Source: Aminobacter sp. AP02
GTDB taxonomy: Bacteria; Pseudomonadota; Alphaproteobacteria; Rhizobiales; Rhizobiaceae
Reading direction: 5' to 3'
Assembly: GCF_003148805.1 (NCBI RefSeq)
Contig: NZ_QGGX01000022.1
Coordinates: 1-64,000 of the forward strand
Length of the DNA stretch: 64,000 nucleotides
Position numbers and translations under genes: made by a program. Positions 35,351 through 47,660 of the stretch are shown here, one piece after another (the first letter of the stretch is position 1; each line of letters begins with the position of its first letter). Below the pieces are notes generated by a model. That model did not search any database and was not told where the DNA came from. It saw nothing but the letters and a program-made list of their open reading frames with translations.

Positions 35351-35583
35351 GGCACGCCAGGTAGAGCGTTGTTCGCAGGATCGAGGCCTCCCGAGTGGGG
35401 GCCTCGGTCATTTCGGACGGGCAGTTGGGGGGCGGACCGCCGCTGGCCTCATCCAAACGTGAATGGCGCGCCCGAAATTCGCCAGGGTTGGCGGCACGTT
35501 TCTCCTGACAGGCGGCAGTTGCCTCCTGGGCAGGTTTGGGCCGAAAATAGTGAGTCGTTGCCGTTGGATAGCCCAGAGAGCTG

Positions 35584-39329
<3,746 letters not shown>

Positions 39330-39338
39330 GATCACCCC

Positions 39339-39650
39339 ATGTCCTCCGTCCGCCCGCCCTCGATCCTGTCCAACCGCTCCGAGCAGACGCTCAACGTGCT
39401 CGAATACGAATTCCTTGCCGAAAAGGCTGCAGCGCTCGGCCGCGCCGGCGAGCGGGTCGGCGAAGCCCTTGCCAGGCTCAATGCGCATGATGGTGACGCC
39501 GACCAGCGCCGCGTCCTTCTCAAGGCGGCGGCCGATGCCGTCTACGCCTACTTCATCCAGCGCGAGCTATGCGGCCTGCGCCGCCATGACGACGCCATTC
39601 GCGACTATGCCATCCCGCGCGAGGTGCTGGTGCGACTCGGCGCGGCCTGA
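39339..39650 (+). CDS. conserved hypothetical protein (DUF6665-like)
   Basis: 103 aa. SVRPPSILSNRSEQTLNVLE, YEFLAEKAAALGRAGERV and YFIQRELCGLRRHDDAI are conserved in a rhizobial family that I recall as DUF6665. All-helical, soluble, function unknown. Immediately downstream of the third ABC gene, so possibly cotranscribed. Confidence 0.65.
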   Translation: MSSVRPPSILSNRSEQTLNVLEYEFLAEKAAALGRAGERVGEALARLNAHDGDADQRRVLLKAAADAVYAYFIQRELCGLRRHDDAIRDYAIPREVLVRLGAA

Positions 39651-39973
39651 CGGTCAAGCTGTACTTTTCCGGCGTAAGAGCCAACAACGCATGTCAGCGC
39701 GAAAGCGCCGGCTTGGCAGTGGCCCCCAGGATGGCCGAAAACCCGCGGGAACCCGCAGTTTCCGGAAGGTTTTCCACTGCTCCACGACATCCCCGCGACA
39801 ATCTGCCCATGTGCCTTGTCGCGTCTGGACAAAAAGAGCCTTCACGCATAAACCGAAGTCCAAATGCCGGAGGAATTCGCTAGCCTGGTTGCCATGCGCT
39901 GTCGGGCGTGCATCGTTGAGCGGGGACAATTGCTCAGCCTCCGGTTGGAATTGAGGCAAAAGGATCAGGTCCC
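39651..39973. other. intergenic region upstream of petA
   Basis: 323 bp with no convincing ORF on either strand; a minus-strand frame here looks random. It should carry the petABC promoter. I see no repeat or operator that I can name. Confidence 0.4.
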
Positions 39974-40537
39974 GTGAGCGCAACCGATACGAGCGAGCCC
40001 AATCGCCGCGATTTTCTCTATGTCGCTACCGCCATGGCCGGAGCCGTTGGCGCCGGCGCTGTGGCCTGGCCCTTCATCGATCAGATGCGCCCGGACGCCT
40101 CGACGCTTGCAGCTTCCTCGATCGAGGTTGATGTCTCGTCGCTCACGCCCGGCATGTCGTTGACGGTGAAATGGCGCGGCAAGCCGGTGTTTATCCGCAA
40201 CCGTACCCCCGAAGAGATCAAGGCCGCACAGGAAGTGCCGCTTGCCGAGCTCAAGGATCCGGTCGCGCGCAACGCCAACATCGCTGCCGACGCCCAGGCG
40301 ACCGACATCGACCGTACGGCCGGCAAGGACAAGGAAAACTGGCTGGTCATGGTCGGTGTCTGCACCCATCTGGGTTGCGTGCCGCTCGGCCAGCAGGGTG
40401 ATTTCGGTGGCTGGTTCTGCCCGTGCCACGGCTCCCACTACGACACGGCCGGCCGTATCCGCAAAGGACCGGCGCCGGAAAACCTTCATATTCCGACATT
40501 CCAGTTTATTTCCGACTCGACCATCCGGGTAGGCTGA
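39974..40537 (+). CDS. petA: ubiquinol-cytochrome c reductase Rieske iron-sulfur subunit
   Basis: 187 aa with a GTG start preceded by AGGATCAGG. A Tat signal (RRDFLY, residues 11-16) and one membrane anchor (about 16-36) lead to the Rieske domain: CTHLGC (C130, H132, C135) and CPCHGSH (C149, C151, H152), giving the 2Fe-2S ligands and the disulfide. Part of the cytochrome bc1 complex, inner membrane, periplasmic side. First gene of petABC. Confidence 0.97.
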   Translation: MSATDTSEPNRRDFLYVATAMAGAVGAGAVAWPFIDQMRPDASTLAASSIEVDVSSLTPGMSLTVKWRGKPVFIRNRTPEEIKAAQEVPLAELKDPVARNANIAADAQATDIDRTAGKDKENWLVMVGVCTHLGCVPLGQQGDFGGWFCPCHGSHYDTAGRIRKGPAPENLHIPTFQFISDSTIRVG

Positions 40538-40556
40538 GGCAGGGGGACTTAATTCC

Positions 40557-41858
40557 ATGAGCGGTGGACACTCGACCTATTCGCCCAAAACCGGCATTGG
40601 CCGCTGGATCGACGCGCGTATGCCGCTGCCGCGGCTGGTGCACGATTCATTCGTCTCCTACCCGGTTCCGCGTAATCTGAACTACGCCTACACCTTCGGC
40701 GGCATCCTTTCGATCATGCTGGTGGCGCAGATCCTCACCGGCGTGGTTCTGGCGATGCACTACGCCAACGACACGACGCTTGCGTTCCAGTCGGTCGAAA
40801 AGATCATGCGTGACGTCAATTCCGGTTGGCTGCTCCGCTACATGCACTCCAACGGTGCATCGTTCTTCTTCATCGCCGTCTACATCCACATCATGCGCGG
40901 TCTCTACTACGGCTCCTACAAGGCGCCCCGCGAACTCCTGTGGATCCTCGGCTGCATCATCTACCTGCTGATGATGGCGACCGGCTTCATGGGCTATGTT
41001 CTGCCCTGGGGTCAGATGTCCTTCTGGGGCGCGACCGTCATCACCGGCTTCTTCACCGCCATCCCGTTGGTCGGCGAGTGGGTCCAGCAGCTGCTGCTCG
41101 GTGGCTTCGCCGTCGACAACCCGACGCTGAACCGCTTCTTTGCGCTGCACTACCTCTTGCCGTTCATGATCGCCGGCGTTGTGGTCCTGCACGTCTGGGC
41201 GCTGCATGTCACCGGCCAGACCAACCCGACCGGCATCGAAGTGAAGTCGAAGACCGACACCGTCGCCTTCACGCCCTATGCGACCATCAAGGATGGTTTC
41301 GCCATGGTCGTGTTCCTGGCCGTGTTCGCCTACTTCATCTTCTACATCCCGAACTTCCTCGGCCACCCCGACAACTACATCATGGCCGACTCGCTGAAGA
41401 CGCCGGCGCACATCGTCCCCGAGTGGTACTACCTGCCGTTCTACGCGATCCTGCGCGCCATCACCTTCAACATCGGGCCGATCGACTCCAAGCTCGGTGG
41501 CGTGCTCGCCATGTTCGGTTCCATCGCGGTGCTGTTCGTGGTTCCGTGGCTCGACACCTCGAAGGTCCGTTCGGCTGTCTACCGTCCCTGGTACAAGCTG
41601 TTCTTCTGGATCTTCGTCATCAACGCGATCTTCCTGGGCTGGCTGGGCTCGCGTCCCGCCGAAGGCGCCTACGTGATCATGTCGCAGATCGCTACGCTCT
41701 ACTACTTCGCATTCTTCCTGGTCATCATGCCGGTTCTCGGCCTGATCGAGACGCCGCGCCGCTTGCCCAACTCGATCACCGAAGCGGTGCTCGAGAAGAA
41801 CAAGGGCGGCTCCGCTCATCCGGCCGGTGCAACCGCTGCACCCGAAACCCGCGGCTGA
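40557..41858 (+). CDS. petB: cytochrome b of the bc1 complex
   Basis: 433 aa with about eight hydrophobic membrane segments. The four haem-ligating histidines fall in [20 protein letters not shown] and [20 protein letters not shown]; the quinone-site PEWY motif appears as [14 protein letters not shown] long charged C-terminus follows. Spacing to petC is 29 bp, with a GAGAGGGA site. Confidence 0.97.
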   Translation: MSGGHSTYSPKTGIGRWIDARMPLPRLVHDSFVSYPVPRNLNYAYTFGGILSIMLVAQILTGVVLAMHYANDTTLAFQSVEKIMRDVNSGWLLRYMHSNGASFFFIAVYIHIMRGLYYGSYKAPRELLWILGCIIYLLMMATGFMGYVLPWGQMSFWGATVITGFFTAIPLVGEWVQQLLLGGFAVDNPTLNRFFALHYLLPFMIAGVVVLHVWALHVTGQTNPTGIEVKSKTDTVAFTPYATIKDGFAMVVFLAVFAYFIFYIPNFLGHPDNYIMADSLKTPAHIVPEWYYLPFYAILRAITFNIGPIDSKLGGVLAMFGSIAVLFVVPWLDTSKVRSAVYRPWYKLFFWIFVINAIFLGWLGSRPAEGAYVIMSQIATLYYFAFFLVIMPVLGLIETPRRLPNSITEAVLEKNKGGSAHPAGATAAPETRG

Positions 41859-41887
41859 ACCAACGAGAATCTGAGAGGGATTTTGGA

Positions 41888-42751
41888 ATGAAAAAGATTC
41901 TCTATGGTCTGGCTGCCATCGGCTTCGTGCTCGCCGGCACCGCCGGCGTGGCCATGGCCGCCGAGGAAGCGCACAGCGCGGCCGAGCCGACGCACTTCCC
42001 GATCCACAAGCCGAAGGAAATGGACTGGACCTTCGCCGGCCCGTTCGGCACCTACGACAAGGGCCAGCTCCAGCGCGGCCTGAAGATCTACAAGGAAGTG
42101 TGCTCGGCCTGTCACTCGATGAACCTGGTGGCGTTCCGCACGCTGTCCGACCTCGGCTACAGCGAAGCGCAGGTCAAGGCTTTCGCTGCCGAGTACGAAG
42201 TGCAGGACGGCCCGAACGCCGATGGCGAGATGTTCACCCGCAAGGCTCTGCCTGGCGACCATTTCCCGTCGCCGTTCCCCAACACCATCGCTGCGGCCGC
42301 CGCCAACAACGGTGCTGCTCCGCCCGACTTCTCGCTGATCGCCAAGGCGCGCGGCGTCGAGCGCGGGTTCCCGACCTTCGTGTTCGACATTTTCACCCAG
42401 TATGCGTCGAACGGCCCCGACTACATCCACGCGCTGCTGACCGGCTATGACGAGCAGCCGCCGGCTGGCATGGAAATCGCCGAAGGCACGCACTACAACC
42501 CGTTCTTCATCGCGGGCAAGTCGCTGGCCATGGCCAAGCCGCTGTCCGACGGCCAGGTGACCTACGAAGACGGCTCGCCCGAGACGGTCGAGCAGTACTC
42601 GCGCGACATCTCGGCGTTTCTGATGTGGGCTGCCGAGCCGCACCTTGAGGCGCGCAAGCAGACCGGCTTTGCCGTCATGATCTTCCTGGTGCTGTTTGCT
42701 GGCCTCGTCTACGCCACCAAGCGCAAGGTCTGGGCCAACGTCGCTCACTGA
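41888..42751 (+). CDS. petC: cytochrome c1
   Basis: 287 aa. Signal peptide MKKILYGLAAIGFVLAG to about AMAA (residue 25), haem c motif CSACH at 72-76, the axial-ligand Met in the later half, and a C-terminal membrane anchor (VMIFLVLFAGLVYATKRK). In rhizobia cytochrome b and c1 are sometimes fused; here they are separate. Last gene of the operon; a strong terminator follows. Confidence 0.97.
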   Translation: MKKILYGLAAIGFVLAGTAGVAMAAEEAHSAAEPTHFPIHKPKEMDWTFAGPFGTYDKGQLQRGLKIYKEVCSACHSMNLVAFRTLSDLGYSEAQVKAFAAEYEVQDGPNADGEMFTRKALPGDHFPSPFPNTIAAAAANNGAAPPDFSLIAKARGVERGFPTFVFDIFTQYASNGPDYIHALLTGYDEQPPAGMEIAEGTHYNPFFIAGKSLAMAKPLSDGQVTYEDGSPETVEQYSRDISAFLMWAAEPHLEARKQTGFAVMIFLVLFAGLVYATKRKVWANVAH

Positions 42752-42775
42752 TCCGGCTTAGCCGATACGAAATCG

Positions 42776-42803
42776 AAAGGGCGCTCACGAGGCGCCCTTT
42801 TTT
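42776..42803 (+). terminator. intrinsic terminator of petABC
   Basis: AAAGGGCGC (42776-42784) pairs with GCGCCCTTT (42792-42800), loop TCACGAG, followed by a run of T. Located 24 bp past the petC stop. It overlaps the stop of the converging PemK-type gene. Confidence 0.92.
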
Positions 42804-43137
42804 ATGGCGCGAACAATGATTGGATAGCCAAAGCCAAGCGAGCTTGGTCACTGGTCGACAGCGTTCCAATGCGACCGAGGATGAGATCGTCAGCAACCGT
42901 AAATAGCTTCATTCGGGTGACGCAAGGTGTTCGCAGTCCGGCATCGGCGAAGTCGGCAATGGATAGGTCGCTTTGCCAAATGGTGTTGCTGGCAGTAGTC
43001 ACCATCGCGGTGACGGCGTGATTGTGCTCGGTGTTGAATGCGTAGTTGCTAAGCACGATTGCCGGCCGCCGCTTCTGGCCACGCTTTTCCGTGAAGGGGA
43101 AATTCACCAGGATGACGTCAAAGCGGCTGTAGGTCAC
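42802..43137 (-). CDS. PemK/MazF-type toxin
   Basis: 111 aa. RFDVILVNFPFTEKRGQKRR then PAIVLSNYAFN and a VTRMKLFTVAD core match the PemK/MazF endoribonuclease family. The upstream gene overlaps it by 20 bp and is the likely antitoxin. Its 3' end shares the petC terminator. Confidence 0.87.
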   Translation of the reverse strand: MTYSRFDVILVNFPFTEKRGQKRRPAIVLSNYAFNTEHNHAVTAMVTTASNTIWQSDLSIADFADAGLRTPCVTRMKLFTVADDLILGRIGTLSTSDQARLALAIQSLFAP

Positions 43138-43477
43138 CGAAGGCCTCTTCGTCTTCGGCCGAGTACCATTCCTCGAACGTCATGTCGGCGAGGCGCAGCC
43201 AGGCGTCGTCCTCATTGTCCGGCCAATGTACGTGAACTTTTTCGCCACGCCTTTCCTGCAGGCGCTGCCACACCGTGGCCATCGCGCCAACCGGCTTCAA
43301 CCCCAACGTCGAACGGCCATCGGCGCCCGTCCGCATCTTTGCCCATTTGCCGAATATTCCGTCGACCGAAAGGTTGATCGTCTCTTCGGGCGCTAGGTTG
43401 AGAACGGTGTTGTACAAGGCCGGATTGGCCCTGAGGTGCTTCGCCCAGATCACATCGTCCCGGATCTCGATAAGCAT
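43118..43477 (-). CDS. putative antitoxin of the PemK-type pair
   Basis: 119 aa. Not an AbrB/MazE swapped-hairpin protein. MLIEIRDDVIWAKHLRANPA, INLSVDGIFGKWAKM and the acidic C-terminus (EEWYSAEDEEAFGD) recall a family next to PemK toxins in rhizobia. The acidic tail could mimic RNA to block the toxin. The role is inferred from the 20-bp overlap with the toxin. Confidence 0.6.
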   Translation of the reverse strand: MLIEIRDDVIWAKHLRANPALYNTVLNLAPEETINLSVDGIFGKWAKMRTGADGRSTLGLKPVGAMATVWQRLQERRGEKVHVHWPDNEDDAWLRLADMTFEEWYSAEDEEAFGDLQPL

Positions 43478-43614
43478 GGCTCGCCTCCAATTTGCTTGGA
43501 ACGTCAGGCTAAAAATAGGGGTGGGGTGGGGGTGGCGTCAACTATTCCTCATTGGCCCGACTTTTCAATGCCGTGGCAAGCCTTTACAAGGACGAGACTC
43601 TCACAAGGCGCGCC

Positions 43615-44160
43615 ATGAACACCTCCCTTGAAAACACGCTGCTTGGCGCCATCAGGAACATCCCCGACTACCCCAAGTCTGGCGTGATGTTCCGCGACAT
43701 CACCACGCTTCTGGGCAATGCGCGGGCCTTCCGCCGCACCATCGACGAACTCGTCCATCCCTATGCCGGCTCCAAGATCGACCAGATCGCAGGCATCGAG
43801 GCGCGTGGCTTCATCCTGGGTGGCGCCATAGCGCACCAGATGTCGGCGGGCTTCGTTCCGATCCGCAAGAAGGGCAAGCTGCCGCACGAGACCGTGCGCA
43901 TCGCCTACAGCCTGGAATACGGGCTCGACGAGATGGAGATGCACAAGGACGCAATCGCGGCCGGCGAAAAGGTCATCCTCGTCGACGACCTGATTGCCAC
44001 CGGCGGCACTGCCGAGGCAGCGGTCAAGCTGCTGCGCCAGATCGGTGCCGATATCGTCGCCGCCTGCTTCATCATCGACCTGCCCGACCTCGGCGGCCGC
44101 AAGAAGCTGGAAGCACTGGGCGTCGACGTACGCACGCTGATTTCTTTCGACGGCCACTGA
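43615..44160 (+). CDS. apt: adenine phosphoribosyltransferase
   Basis: 181 aa from [24 protein letters not shown] loop [14 protein letters not shown] near residue 120-133 and the family segments [12 protein letters not shown] and [16 protein letters not shown] are intact. Converts adenine and PRPP to AMP in the cytoplasm. The ORF could extend 21 codons upstream, but the family starts here. Confidence 0.96.
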   Translation: MNTSLENTLLGAIRNIPDYPKSGVMFRDITTLLGNARAFRRTIDELVHPYAGSKIDQIAGIEARGFILGGAIAHQMSAGFVPIRKKGKLPHETVRIAYSLEYGLDEMEMHKDAIAAGEKVILVDDLIATGGTAEAAVKLLRQIGADIVAACFIIDLPDLGGRKKLEALGVDVRTLISFDGH

Positions 44161-44181
44161 AGAGTTTATGAGGCTGTTTCG

Positions 44182-44202
44182 GCGTGGAGAATTTCTCCAC
44201 GC
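44182..44202 (+). terminator. terminator after apt
   Basis: GCGTGGAGA (44182-44190) and TCTCCACGC (44194-44202) are exact complements with an ATT loop; TTT follows, with another T-run shortly after. It lies 22 bp past the apt stop. Confidence 0.8.
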
Positions 44203-44242
44203 TTTGGCCTTTTGAGCGGTTCATCAGCGCTGCCGCTTGTGA

Positions 44243-44824
44243 TCAGTCTTTTCCAAGCCCGTAGATCAGGCTCAAGCGTCCGCTTGCGAGCTGCTCGACC
44301 TTGCGCAGTGCGAGTCCGTGACGGCGCACTGTTGTCGCAAAAAGCGCCTTTCCTTCGCCGGCGATCAGCGGATAGACGATGAGCCTAAGTTCATCGACCA
44401 GCCCGGCATCGATGAGGCCGGCGGTCGTTGTAGCACCTCCGACGAGGTAGATGTCCTTGCCCGGCTGTTGCTTCAGGGCTGCGACGTCTTCGGGCGTCCG
44501 CACGAAGCTGGTGTTCGGCCACGCTGCGGACGTCAGTGTATTCGACAGCACATAATGCGGGGTCTTTCTGGTGAAGCGGGCCCATTCGAGTTCAGCAGGT
44601 GTCGGTGCGTTGCCCATGATCCAGACCGGCTTATCCGGTTCATTCTGTATCGCCGTCCAATAGGCTTCGTAGCCGGGGTACATGCCACCTCCGAGCAAGC
44701 AGGCATCAATTTGCGCCATGACGCCATAGTCGTCCGACCACGCGTCCACCCAATCCGCCATGCCCTCCGGCCCCTCCATCTTGCTATCGACAGAGATCTT
44801 CATTCCAGCAATCAGCTTGCGCAT
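44243..44824 (-). CDS. dihydrofolate reductase family (RibD C-terminal) protein
   Basis: 193 aa from MRKLIAGMKISVDSKMEGPE; GTGGAG 6 bases upstream supports this start. Family features: an N-terminal KLIAGMKISVDSKMEG strand, LLGGGMYPGY near the middle and the glycine-rich DIYLVGGATTTAGLIDAGLVDEL segment. NADPH-dependent reductase of unknown substrate. A second member lies at 49980. Two operator-like half-sites lie upstream. Confidence 0.85.
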   Translation of the reverse strand: MRKLIAGMKISVDSKMEGPEGMADWVDAWSDDYGVMAQIDACLLGGGMYPGYEAYWTAIQNEPDKPVWIMGNAPTPAELEWARFTRKTPHYVLSNTLTSAAWPNTSFVRTPEDVAALKQQPGKDIYLVGGATTTAGLIDAGLVDELRLIVYPLIAGEGKALFATTVRRHGLALRKVEQLASGRLSLIYGLGKD

Positions 44825-44893
44825 ATCAATCTCCACATCGCTCATTCAGCCGGTTCTCGACTGTCGCGCCGAGAGCTCCTGACATTCATCCAG

Positions 44894-44942
44894 ATGGTTG
44901 AATGTAGTCTGCGCTCAAATATAATCAACCGAATGGTTTAAT
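44894..44942. promoter_or_regulatory. operator-like half-sites upstream of the reductase gene
   Basis: ATGGTTGAAT (44894-44903) and ATGGTTTAAT (44933-44942) are near-identical, 39 bp apart, and the second is the right half of TCAACC-GAAT-GGTTTA. ArsR-type repressors often bind such TCAACC/GGTTGA palindromes, but no regulator gene lies adjacent. Confidence 0.3.
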
Positions 44943-45339
44943 GACTGCTGCCAAATGTCACCATTTGTCAGCAATGGCCGTGGATAGAGGCGCACGTTTT
45001 TCCACGCCCTCGAAACCCGCCGTATCATCATCTGGCGATCTTCCACGGGACTCCGGTGCGCACCGGGTGTCGGAGGGAAGCGCCGGTGCCGGGCTGGTGG
45101 GAGGTCGGTTCTCCCACTGGGTGATGAGCCCCCAAGTCCGGGCCTTGCGGCGGCTGGCGGTGAAAGCCGAGGCGACTGAGCGGGGCAAGAACACCGAGCG
45201 GGGCACGAACGTCGCGCCACATATTATCAATCGGAAGGCACGGCCTCGCGCCCCGCTTCCCGAACTACCTCCCAAGACGGGAGTGCTCTTTGATAATAGC
45301 CAGGCGCGAAAGCGAGCGTGGCGATGAATAAGTGCGCTC

Positions 45340-45472
45340 CCTTCTCCCCGTCACTATACGGGGAGAAGGTGCCGGCAGGCGGATGAGGGGCGGCGCGAAC
45401 TTGCGAATTTGGCCCTGCCCCTCACCCGGCCCTTCGGGCCACCCTCTCCCCGTAAACGGGGCGAGGGGAAGG
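45340..45472. repeat. palindromic repeat, rearranged copy 5
   Basis: Two half-elements: CTTCTCCCCG...ACGGGGAGAAG...GATGAGGGGC (45340-45391) and CCCCTCACCC...GGCCCTTCGGGCC...CTCTCCCCG...CGGGGCGAGGGG (about 45418-45468). The parts are the same as in copies 1-4 but in the order right arm then left arm. It lies directly downstream of the first MaoC gene, 8 bp from its stop. Confidence 0.8.
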
Positions 45473-45479
45473 TGCCGCG

Positions 45480-45938
45480 CTACGCTACCTTCACCAGCAC
45501 GGCGCTGTTAAACTCGATGACCTTGTCGCCAGTCGAGTCAAAGCCCTCGGAGTGGAGGGTCATGATGCGCCAGCCGGGGCGCGAGGCAAGCGGGCGGTGA
45601 TCGATGCCGGTGCGGGTGAAGGTCACCGTCTCGCCGGCATAGACCGGCTTCAGCCATTTCAGGTTCTTGAAGCCGGGCGAGGGGCCGAATTCGGGCTTGG
45701 GGCCGGGGCCATCCCACTCACGTCCGCGATGGGCTAGGTTGAGCTTCATCCAGGCGGCCGTTGTGTGCCAGCCAGATGCGCAAAGTCCGCCGAAGACGCT
45801 GTTCCTCGCCGCCTCCTCATCGGTGTGAAAGGGTTGAGGATCGTATTTGCGGGCAAATTCTTTGATTGCGTCAGCTTCGAAGCGATGGCTGCCCAGCGTG
45901 ATCGTCGTGCCGATGCCGAGATACTCGTCGAGAGTCAT
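45480..45938 (-). CDS. MaoC-type hydratase 1
   Basis: 152 aa from MTLDEYLGIGTTITLGSHRF, coupled to the upstream gene by a 4-bp overlap (ATGA). Hot-dog fold family: the motif FARKYDPQPFHTDEEAARNS and FGGLCASGWHTTA contains the D-x(4)-H catalytic pair of R-hydratases. Predicted (R)-specific enoyl-CoA hydratase-like. Possibly forms a heterodimer with the adjacent gene. Confidence 0.87.
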   Translation of the reverse strand: MTLDEYLGIGTTITLGSHRFEADAIKEFARKYDPQPFHTDEEAARNSVFGGLCASGWHTTAAWMKLNLAHRGREWDGPGPKPEFGPSPGFKNLKWLKPVYAGETVTFTRTGIDHRPLASRPGWRIMTLHSEGFDSTGDKVIEFNSAVLVKVA

Positions 45939-46414
45939 TGCACGGCCTCGCGGGTCAGGAACATGCAGGTGTTCTGGAACTCGAAGACGACCTCGCCCTT
46001 CTGGTTCATCATCTCGGCGTGCCAGTTGACGAAACCGAGCGTCGGTTTCGAGCGCGACAGGCGCTTGGACAGGATGGTCAGCTTGCCGCTCAGCGTGTCG
46101 CCGGCAAGTACCGGCCGTTTCCATTTGGCATAGTCGACGCCGGGTGCACCTTGCGATGTCGAATCGAGCAGGAAGGCATCGCACAGCATGCGCATGAACA
46201 TGGAACAGGTATGCCAGCCTGATGCCGAAAGACCGCCCAGGATGCTCGCCTTGCCGGCCTGCTCGTCGAGGTGAAACGGCTGGGCATCGAACTCCGAGGC
46301 GAATTCGATGATCTCTGCTCCGCTGACGAGCTTGGTGCCGAGGTCGAGCACGGCCCCCTCGCCAAAATCTTCATAGGCCCATGTCTTTGCGCTCTTGGGA
46401 GTCTTGGCGCTCAT
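45935..46414 (-). CDS. MaoC-type hydratase 2
   Basis: 159 aa. EFASEFDAQPFHLDEQAGKA and LGGLSASGWHTCSMFMRM parallel the catalytic region of its neighbour (D-x(4)-H). First gene of the two-gene operon. Substrate unknown. Confidence 0.87.
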   Translation of the reverse strand: MSAKTPKSAKTWAYEDFGEGAVLDLGTKLVSGAEIIEFASEFDAQPFHLDEQAGKASILGGLSASGWHTCSMFMRMLCDAFLLDSTSQGAPGVDYAKWKRPVLAGDTLSGKLTILSKRLSRSKPTLGFVNWHAEMMNQKGEVVFEFQNTCMFLTREAVQ

Positions 46415-46497
46415 CGGATATCCTGTTCAAGATTGTACGATCACCATGAACCGGCCTTGGCCCATGCGCAAGGCACGCCCCCGGATCACCCATTGGC

Positions 46498-47472
46498 TCA
46501 CAGCCAGCCGCGTCGGCGGAAAAACCAGTAGGGCAGGATCGCCGAGACAACCATCATGCCAAGCGCGAAGGGATAGCCGAACAGCCATTTCAGCTCAGGC
46601 ATCAATTCAAAGTTCATGCCGTAGATCGAGGCCACCAGCGTCGGCGGCAGGAACACGACTGCTGCCACAGACACGATCTTGATGATGCCGTTCTGCTCGA
46701 TGTTGATCATGCCGAGCGTGGCGTCTAGCAGGAAGGTGATCTTCTGCGACAGGAAGTTGGCGTGGTCGGTGAGTGAAAGCACGTCCCGCGACAGTGTCTT
46801 GACGTGGGCCTTGGCGTCCTTGCCGTTCTTGCCCTGGCCAACGGCATTGGCAAGAAAGCCCGACAGGCGCTGCAGCGAGGTCAGGGCGTCGCGGATGTCG
46901 GAGGTCAGCGTCTCCTTGCGTCCGATGTCCTTGAGCAGGCGCTGGAAGTCGCGGTCGCGCTTGGAGGCCTTGGTAGCGGTTGGGTTGAAGATGTCCTTGG
47001 AGATCGCCTCGACCCCGCGTGAGGCGCGCTCCAGAATGTCGGCCAGGCGGTCGACGATCGCTTCCAGCAGGCCAATGAGGATGGTCTCGGCCGTAGTGCA
47101 GCCTGTCGAGGCCTTCTCGGCCCGCATCGGAAAGGTCGTGAAGGCGCGCGGCTCGTGATAGCGGATGGTGACCAGAAGGTTGCGGCGCAAAACGAAGGTC
47201 ACCGGCGACATGACAGGGTCGTCGCTGTCGGCCTGCGAAGGCAAGGTCGCGGTCATGAAGTAGGCGCCGTCCTCGACATAGAGGCGCGAGGAGATCTCGA
47301 TCTCTTCCATCTCCTCGCGGGTGGGAACGCCGACGCCGAGCCACTGCTCGATCATCGCTTCTTCCTCGCGAGTCGGGTTGAACAGGTCGGCCCAGACGAC
47401 CTTGTCCTTGTCGGCTTCGATGCTGTCTGTAAGCCGCAGGCGGTCATTCTCCACGACGAATGCCTTGATCAT
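46498..47472 (-). CDS. corA: CorA-family magnesium/cobalt transporter
   Basis: 324 aa from MIKAFVVENDRLRLTDSIEA; GGGAG lies 9-10 bases upstream. The large cytosolic funnel precedes two C-terminal membrane segments, with the selectivity motif YGMNFELMPEL between them. Homopentameric Mg2+ channel. Convergent neighbours are unrelated. Confidence 0.95.
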   Translation of the reverse strand: MIKAFVVENDRLRLTDSIEADKDKVVWADLFNPTREEEAMIEQWLGVGVPTREEMEEIEISSRLYVEDGAYFMTATLPSQADSDDPVMSPVTFVLRRNLLVTIRYHEPRAFTTFPMRAEKASTGCTTAETILIGLLEAIVDRLADILERASRGVEAISKDIFNPTATKASKRDRDFQRLLKDIGRKETLTSDIRDALTSLQRLSGFLANAVGQGKNGKDAKAHVKTLSRDVLSLTDHANFLSQKITFLLDATLGMINIEQNGIIKIVSVAAVVFLPPTLVASIYGMNFELMPELKWLFGYPFALGMMVVSAILPYWFFRRRGWL

Positions 47473-47660
47473 CGGCGGATCTCCCATGCTGGAGGCGAGA
47501 TTGCCCAACCGGGCACGCGCTTCAAGACAACGTCAAAACCAGGTGCCGGCAGCCGGATCACCTGGGCGCGCGATAGACCCGGGTGCAACAGGCGTCAAGC
47601 AGCCAGTCCTTATGGTTGAGACATGACAGCACTATGGCGGCGCGGAAAGGCACCACCTGC

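Larger units (their letters stand above)
44825..45479. other. long GC-rich structured non-coding region
   Basis: 655 bp without a credible gene. It includes hairpins CAAATG/CATTTG (44952-44967), CGTGGA/TCCACG (44979-45006), the palindrome CCGGTGCGCACCGG (45053-45066) and GTGGGAG/CTCCCAC (45097-45117), with two imperfect GAGCGGGGCA repeats near 45178 and 45198. A palindromic composite repeat (45340-45472) closes it. ORFs on both strands show no family features. It may encode a structured RNA, or be a decayed element. Confidence 0.4.

Noticed and set aside
40826-41887. Upstream extension of the cytochrome c1 frame through petB
   Set aside because: It is the same frame as cytochrome c1 but out of frame with cytochrome b and preceded by GAGAGGGA at the true start 41888; petB and petC are separate genes.
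44941-45327. 128-aa plus-strand ORF and opposing ORFs in the structured region
   Set aside because: Both strands are open because of high GC; neither has a ribosome-binding site or recognisable domain, and hairpins dominate the region.
44941-45330. Known ncRNA such as RNase P, SRP or 6S RNA
   Set aside because: I looked for their conserved core sequences (for example GAGGAAAGTCCGGGC or the SRP GGAAGCAGCC) and did not find them.
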